Shown: one piece after another, positions 26,301 through 35,300 of the stretch
Layout: each line of letters starts with the position of its first letter
Position numbering within the stretch: position 1 is the stretch's first letter
Source: an uncultured Oscillospiraceae bacterium
GTDB lineage: Bacteria; Bacillota; Clostridia; Oscillospirales; Oscillospiraceae
Assembly: GCA_947627325.1 (NCBI GenBank)
Contig: CANQVO010000009.1
Span: 36,755-100,754, forward strand
Length of the DNA: 64,000 bases
Direction of reading: 5' to 3'
The notes under the pieces: generated by a model
Database searches by the model: none
Seen by the model: only the letters and a program-made list of their open reading frames with translations
Told to the model about the DNA's origin: nothing
Translations under genes and position numbers: made by a program

Positions 26301-29300
26301 CGCTGGAGGTGGGCGAGTACACCATCACCTTCGCCTCCAACACTGGCGATGATCCGACTAACCTGACCACCACGCTGAAGATCAAGGCCACGGAGAACCA
26401 GCTGCTCCAGGTGGATATCCAAGCGAACGGCGGCGCGGCGACGGCCAAGGCGGATGGCACCGTGGAGTATGACTCCCACCTGCCCGAGACGATCCTGCCG
26501 GAAAAGCTGTTGAGCTACGAGTGGTATTACCGGGATACGGCGCCCGCGCAGACGAAGGAATATCAGGATCCTAGTAACAAGGGAACTCTCGAGGGGCAGT
26601 TCTCGGGGGCGGTGTCGATCCCCGGCTACACCGGGTCTACGGTGACGGTCCCGAAGGCGGCCAAGGGCAAGTATGTCTTCGCCCTGGTGACGGCCACCGT
26701 CACCGGCAAGGGCCTGGCCATCACCAACGCCGTGCCGGTGGATTACGACGCGGCGGTGAAGGTGACCAAGGACGGCGGCGACGACATTACGGGCGGCAAT
26801 TATAAGGTGTACCTGGTGCCCACGGGTGAGGCGCGCGACGACTCCTACACCGGCAGCGCCCTGCCCGCAAGCAAGGTGGAGGCCACGTATGCCGGGTCCG
26901 ACAATATCTATAAGACCGCGGACAACGCCCTGACCGGCGGCGAGACCTACGCGGTGTACGCCAACATGGTGGAGGGCAAGACGGGCGACGCGGACTACTT
27001 CGTGAAGGTCGCTGGTATAACGATCAGCACGCAGACCAGCGACGGCGGGACGATCGAGTACTTCTCGGTGAACGCGGTGACGACCAAGCAGAAGGACTTT
27101 GAGGACAGCAAGAACCAGAACGTGGGCGAGCGCTTTGGCCCCGGCGACACGCCCACGGTCGGGTTCACCACCACCGACGGCGGCGTGGAGGTGACCAGCG
27201 GCAACGGCGTGCTGAGCGGCACGGAGGTGACGGCCAAGACCTCTTCTGGGACGTTTGACCAGGACTACCATGTGGACTGGGGCGTGACCAACGATGCGCC
27301 CGGCACCCTGTCCGACTACACTGAGAAGAATCAGGAGAAGGCGGCGGCCAACACCACGGGTTACGACGTGGGCGCGATCGAAAAGAAGACCTGGGTGGGC
27401 GTCCAGCTGGAGCAGAATGTGTATACCGTGACCGGCTATGTCTGGGTCAACGGCGGCGGCAGTGGCGGCATCGCGACTGATGACGACAACGGCCCCACCT
27501 TGACCACCGGGAGCGGGTATGTCTTCAAGGCGACGAACAGTCCTACGGGTGGCCACAGGTCGTCCGTGGTCTTCTCGGTGCCCCGCAACGTGGACGGCGG
27601 CCGCTATGTCATCAAGGCCAACGGAGCGAGCGGCAGCGTTGTGCTGCGGTATACCAAGGGCCAGACCCTGCCCGACGCTTCCAGCGGTACCACCGCGAAT
27701 GATGAGACCGTGGCTGGTTGGGATGAACTGGAAAGCAAGGACCACCTGCCCGAAATCACGGGGACCAACGCCAACGCATTTGTCATTGTGGTGGGGGCGA
27801 TCGAGGCCGAGATGAAGTTGAGCAGCGCGAAAGCCGAAGCTCCCGGGGAGCAGAGGCAGAAGTGGAGCGGCGCAGGAGCGCCCTCAACCGTCCCTAAGGT
27901 GGAGGCGAAATTCAGCAAGCCCTATCTCAGCTATACCGCGGAGAACGGGAAGTACACGTTCACGTTGGAGAACACGGGCAACGTGACCCTGGATGTGTCT
28001 TTGGTGGCGAAGAAGGGCGGCACCCCTCTCGGCGGTCTGACCGGCGACAACGGCGTGACCTTTACAGATATGCTCGCCTCCTTTGAGCTGGCGCCCAAAG
28101 AGAGTAAGACGTTCACCGTCCAGATCCCCGAGGGGATGCAGGTGAATGGCAGCAACGCGGCCTATACCTTTGAATTTACCTCCAAACAGACCGACGCGCC
28201 GAGTATGTTCGGCCCCAGCCTGACCTATCAGCTGGACACGGAAGTGGAGGCGCTGAAGGTGGAGGGGATCGACGTGGAGGCGGCTGGCGACGTCTACACC
28301 CCCAAGAGCCTGAAGGTCAGCGGCAAGACCCAGGGGAGCGGCGACTTCTACGACGGTCTGAAGGTCAGCACCGGCACCGCCGACGACGTGGTGTACGAGT
28401 GGTATGCCGTGCCTTACGGCACCAAGGTCTATCTGAATCAGACGGACGGCAAGCTGTATAAGGGCGAGAGCCCGACAGGCGAACTGTTGCCGCCGATCAC
28501 CGCCGACGGCACGCATGGCGTGCCCACGAATGGCGCGACCTACACCGAGAACCCGGAACACGCGGGCCAGAGCGTCTACCTGGTGGCCCGGGGCGTGGGC
28601 GCTGACAACTCCGGCAACGTGGTCGGGGCGGCGTTTGTGGATCCCCCGAAGGTGGCCGTGCCCTTCCAGATGGGTGTGCAGATCTTGGAGAATGGTAATC
28701 CCACTACGAGCAACGGGAATTACGCGGTCTACCTGGTGCCCCGGGAGAAGGCGACGCCGGAGGTGAATGCCAAAACGCCTACCCTTTTCGACGCGAGCGA
28801 GGGTGTGATCAAGGGCGTGTATAGCGGCTCGGCCGGCACCTGGACGGTGAGCGGCCTGAACCCGGAGCTGACCTACGAGATCTGGACCAACGCCATGGGC
28901 GGGAGCGGCCACACCGGCACGGAGCATATGACCTTCAGCGATGTGGTCACCAGCGTCACGGATTTCCAGGAGCATAGTACGCCCCAGGTGAAGTATTACG
29001 ATATCACCATTGAGGACACCAAGGTGGACAACCAGCGCTATAACGACGCGCTCAAGAGCGCGGATGACACCAGCAGCCCCTTCTTCCACACCTACAATGG
29101 CTCGGATGGGTCGCCTCTGAGCGGCGACCAGAAGGCCCCCACCGCCAAGGTGGGCGAGGAGGCCGTGAGCGGGGAGCACTGGATCCGCGAGCACACGACG
29201 GTCAATTTGACCTACCCGGACTGGACCAAGGACTATACGCTGACCTGGGACGGGGTCACCACCGGCGACACCGTGCATACGGGCGGCAGTGAGGCCACGG

Positions 29301-32300
29301 CCACGGTGACAGTGAGCGCGGACACCACCGTGAAGACCCAGCTGCAGCTGAATCTCTATGACCTGAAAGCCTACGTGGTGGGCGAAAGCGGCTCCGTGAC
29401 GGAGATCAAACTGGAGACGGAAGACAAAAGCCTCACCCTGACCACCAAGAGCAACCACGATAACGCATATCTCGGCCTGGAGAGTGATGTGGAGAGCGTC
29501 AGCGTAAGAAACTTCGTCACCTTCTCCGTCCCCAAGGCCTCCTATACCGTCACCGCCACTGGGGCGCCGGGCACCAATGTTGACGGTTACCGCCAGCCCC
29601 ACGATACCAGCCCCGCCGCGCCTCCCTATAACACGACTCTGAACGTAGCGGTGACTGACGGCACCGGCTCGTTTGACGTGTTGGTGAGTGCCAACGGCAA
29701 GGTCATGTCGGTGGCGGATAATGCCGGAGAGATCGACAGCAAAAATACAGAAAACAAAAGCGCCGAAGCCTATTACGAGACGGGGCCGCACTCTGGAACG
29801 GTTGACCAGACCATCACCCTGCCCTATGGCTACGCCAGTCAAAAGTCGATGTATAACGACCTGAAGCTGACCCTGACGGTGGATAACAAGAGCACGGGCG
29901 GTGAGACGACCCTTCACGATGTGAAGCTGGATCAGTCCGGCGCGGACAGGTTTGCCGGGCAAATTTCCGTCACGGCCTCCACCGACGGCGTGAAGCTGGA
30001 AGGGGAGGACATGACAAAGACAGAAACCGATGATATCACAGTTACGATCACCATCCCGGAGGAGTGGGACGTTGGCACCTACACGGGCAAGCTGGTCTTC
30101 TCCTTCCTGAACGAGAGCGGTATGACGGACCAAAAGGCCCAGGTGACCTACAACCTGACGGTCAAGGTGGTGCCGGACAAGTTCACCAAGGTGACCACGG
30201 ACAAGACCGAGGTGAAGCCGGACGAGACGCTGGCGCCGGGGACGTACACCACGACGGAGATCGACCTCTATTCCGCCTCTGACGCGAAAATCACGGCGGG
30301 CACGGACTATACCTATATCTGGTACGAAACGGACAGCTCGGTGGAGAAGTTGGAGGGCACCTGGGATGGCGCAGCCGACGAGAAGTTCACCCCCAGCACC
30401 CGGGGGGCGACTAAGATCTCGGGTGGTTACGACCCGACCAACGGCGAGTTGAGCGCGAAGGAGATCGCCACGCACCAGGGGCAGAAGCTGTGGCTGGTCA
30501 TTGCCGCCACGACGCCCACCGACAGGAACGCCAAGGTCATTGACGCGGCTGTCTCCGATCCCATCACCGTGGGCTATCAGCCGGTGGTGAAGGTGACTGT
30601 GGACGGCGAGCCCATCACGGGGCCCGACGCCGGGGACTACACGGTGCAGATCAATGGGCAAAAAGCCGTGTGGGATAACGAAAAGGGAGGCTATGTGCCC
30701 ACGTCTGACGGCACAAATAAAACCTACCTGAGCAGCGACACCTACACCGTCACCACCAGCCCCTATAAGGGCAAGAGCGACAGCCTGGTGGCATGGAGCG
30801 GGAGCAAGACGCAGGTGGACTACTACACCGTCAACGCCGTGGCCGTGAAGGACTACGCGGGCATCCCCGGCCACGGGGAGACGTTTGATGGCGGGAACCC
30901 GTTGCCCACGCTCAGCTTCACCCTCCACGATGGAGATAGCATTGACGACAAGACCCCCGTGCTGAAGGGGCAGACCATTGACGCCAAGGCGACCACGTGG
31001 ATGCAGGACTACAAGCTGACGTGGTACACCAAGGTGGACAACGACAACGAGCCCAATCCCGAAGCGGGCGCGTATGAAACCTCCGCAACCGCCATGACCA
31101 AGCGGGGCGACCCCCAGGACTCCGGCCCGGATGTCAAGACCTCCGGCGTGGAAGTCAGCGGGCGGCTGTATATCGGCGCGCGCCTGGACCAGAACGTCTA
31201 CGACCTGGTGGGCACCGTGGCGGGCGCGAACTCCGGCTACGTCAGCCAGGTGACGGTGCAGCAGACCGCGGGCGGCAGTATCAGTTACACCTATTCCGAC
31301 GGCGGCTCCGGCGACGGCACCCTTGGCGACAAGGACAACGACGGCCATTTGACCAAGGACGACACGGTGACCTTCAAGGTGACCAAGGGCGCCTATACCA
31401 TCACCGCCGCGGCCTCCGGCGCGGCGGTCCAGTCGATGACCTGGGGCGATCCTGGCACGCCCACGCCCGGCGCGGAGTTGACGAGCAATACGGTGGCCCC
31501 CGGCGGCACTCCGGCGGAGTACCCCTTCACCATCACGCTGGAAGCTCCCAATCGCCGGCTGACGGTCAAAGACGACGCCACCGCGCCCCACACGGCCACC
31601 GGCAGTTATGGCCAACCGGGAACGGCCGAGAACACGGTGGAGCACTACGTCCACTACATCAACAAGAAGCTGGACGACTCCACTCAGAGCGCCGACGACC
31701 TGGCCATGAACCTGACGCTGGAGAACCCGGGCAACACCGACCTGACGGTCAACCTGCAGGTGTACCGGGGCGCGGCGCCCGGCGGCACGAAGGTCTATGA
31801 CACCGCCACCGACAGCGGTAGTACGGTGGAGGTCAAGTCGGCGGACGACGCGCGCACGGTGCTCAACCTGAGTAGCGTGATGAGCAGGGATACCACGGTG
31901 GCGGCAGGCGCCGCGGACGACTCCGCCGTGAAGGCCCTCACCGTCACGGTGGACACGGGCGCCCTCCGCGTGGACAGCGGCACGTACACCTTCCGCTTCA
32001 CTGGCAAGTCCGCGGACGGGGCGACGGTCACCGTGGACTATGTGCTGACCCTCACGGTGGACCCGCTGCCCATCGTGAAGTTGGCGGATCCTGAGCCCAG
32101 CGTCAGCGACAAGATGCTGGGCGCGGGCGACACGCTGACCAGCAAGGGCCTTGAAGACGTGACGGTCACCGTGGACCAAAAGAACGCCCAGGTCACCGCC
32201 AACACCGCGCACCTGACCGAAGACGGCGCTGATCCCGATGTGAAGTACGCCTGGTTCTGGTCCAGCGCGGCCCTGACGGAGGTCCAGTTGAACGCCGCCG

Positions 32301-35300
32301 TGACGCTGAGCGGCGGGGTCCTGACGCCCAAGGGAGCCACCCTGCAAGCCCGGGGGTCGGACAAAGAATACACCGTGACCGCCGAGGACATGGACGGCTA
32401 CCTCTACCTGGCCGCCTACGCCCCCAGCGAAACGGTGAACGCCAGGGACAAGGCCTGGGCCGGGGCCAGCACCAACGGGATAGTCTCTCCGCCCTTCGAG
32501 ACTAAGAAGACGGCGAAGGTGCAGGTGAGCCTGAACGGCGCGATCCAGCCGACGGTGAACACCACTGACCCCGGATATACCATCTATCTGGTGGAGGACG
32601 GCAAGCCCTTTGACAAGGACACGGCCAACGGCACTACCGGCACCTGGGCCACCACTTGGAAGGGGGCCGACAAGGCCTACGAGGCGGCCATCGACACGGG
32701 CACCACCTACCACGTGTACGCCCCCACTTATAAGGGGAGCAGCGAGTATGTGAACACGGACCTGGCGGTGGGCAAGGACGCCGCCACCCCGACCAAGGCC
32801 ACCGTGCCCTACTTCACCGTCAACTACACCGAGGACGTGACGGTGGACAACAACTATGACGGCTTTACCAGCTACCTGCAGGAGAGCGAAAAGCTGGAAG
32901 ACGCGCTGTCTGTGACGCTGGGCGGAAAGCCGCTGGCCTCGGGCACCCCCGTGCTGAAGGACCAGCAGGTCACGGTGGAGGTGGACGCCACCAAGAAGGA
33001 CGCCACCGGCGCGAAGGGCTGGAGCGACAGCGACCGCCAGAAACTCCACACCCTGACCACCACGGGCTGGTCGGACAACGCCGGATCGAGCACCGGCATC
33101 ACCTATCCCGACGATGACAACAAGGTGACCAGCGACGAGATCACGGTGAACGAGGCCAAGACCTTCTCGGCCAAGCTGGAGCAGGTGCTCTTTACGGTGA
33201 AGTTCCAGGTGAAGGACGAGACTCTGGAAAGTCCTTCGGGCGCCTCTGTCAAGGATGTCACCTTGTCCAGCGGCAGCTTTAGCAAGAAAGTGGACAACGG
33301 CGGAAGCGGCTATAACCCTGACGCTGAGGTGACCTTCGATGGTGTGCCCGCGGGCGATCTGCAGATCAGCGCCACGGCGGGCGCGCACACCCTGGTCCAG
33401 GGCTACAAGTGGGACGGCACGGATGTGGTGGGCAACACCATCACCGTGACCACCGATACGAGCAAGAACGAGAACACGGCGAACAACCAGATCCTCATCA
33501 TCAAGGGCAACAACAAGATCACCTGGAAGGACAACTTTGATGAGACGACCGGCAAGCTGCTGGCCGGCGGCGCGTTCAAGGAGAACCAGGGCTTCAAGCG
33601 GACGGACGTGGGCAGCTACTACCGGGCCCTGTACGCCGGGTACGGCGCCGCGGATGGGCTGGAGTACACCGTCCAGGTCCACAACGACGGCAGCAACGAC
33701 CTGGAGAAATTCACCATTAAGCCCGACGCCGGCACCAGCGCCAACTTCACCTTCGACCTGAAAAATGTGACGCTTCACAGCGGAGGCGGGACGTCCAAGG
33801 TGGATGTCAGCGCGGCTGGGATCACCCTGAAGGTGGGCGACTATGTGGAGTTCACCGTGACCATCCGGACGGGCAAGGCCGCCCAGGCGGCCGCCTACAC
33901 GGGCAAGTTCACCGCCAGCGCCACAGGCGGCGGCGAGGCGCTGGGTGGCACGAACCTCGACTACGTGCCCACCTACAAGGTGAACGCGCCCTTTACCGCC
34001 AAAGAGGGCAAGGTCCTGGCGCACTACGGCGACGGCGCGGCCCAGTTCAATAGCCGCTCCGACGAGCGCGCCGCGGACGTTGATGTGACGGTGGTGTGGG
34101 ACGACGCCATCAACGGCACCAATACCCACAGCTTCACCTACGCGGTGGTGGATGAGGCCGGCCGGAGCGAGCTCAACACGTGGCTGAGCGCCAACGGCAA
34201 GAGCGCGGTGGACACGGTGGAGGCGCTGCCCGGGTGGCTGACGATGGGCGGCGACGGCAAGGTCACCTTCAATACCGAGGGGAAGTACGCCACCGGAGTG
34301 GACGTGAAGGACAACGGGGCCACCGGCTGGGGCGACTATGACGCCCACAAGGTGAACAACGAGCGGGTGGTCTACGTGAAGATCACCGACACGAACACCG
34401 GGCGGGTCTACTACACCACCTACACCATCGACATGGAGCCCGGCAAACTGACGACCGTCGAGGGCGCGAGCTTTGACGACACGGGCGCGAAGGAAGGCGA
34501 CCCGGTGGATCTGAGCAAGTTCAGCTACACCGGGGTGAAGGACCAGGCCAACCAGAGTGTGGCCGACGCCGGTACCGGCGCGGCCGGAGGCGACATCACC
34601 TGGACGGCCAGCCCCGATGCGTACGTGGTGGGCAGCAATTCCTACACCTTCACCGGCGCCTATAAGAACTGGAACTACGAGTCCGCCGAGACTACGATCT
34701 CGAACATCAACGCGGAGGAGCGCACGACGGTGACCCTGACCTACAACGTGAACGGCCACGGCACGCTGCCCGCCGGCGTTAAGGACAAGGTCGAGGGCGA
34801 GCCGCCCCTGACGGATACCCTGCCCACCCTGGCGAATTTGACCGATTACACCTTCTTGGGTTGGAGCACAAATGAACACGCCACGGAGCCCGACCCGGGC
34901 CTGACCGGCGGCGAGAGCTACACGGTGAACGAAAACACGACCCTCTACGCCGTGTGGGAGGCCAAGGAGTACACCTACACCTTCGACGCCAACGGCGGCG
35001 CGTGGGCCGGAGGGGCCAAAGAGCAGACCGTCAAGGGCGCTGTGGATTCCACGGTGAACGCGCCTGCCGAAGAGCCCACCTGGAAGGACCACACCTTCCT
35101 CGGCTGGAAGGACACCGCGGGCACCGGGGGCGCTGATATCACCTTCCCGACCACCATGCCCAGCGGCGGCGGCCACGCCTACGCCCAGTGGAAGGAGGAC
35201 GAGTCCCACATCGTCTACCACTGGAACTACGAGGGGGCCGTGCCTGAGAGCGTACAACACGACGACACCCCCGGCAAGAAGGACACCGCGCCCACGACCA

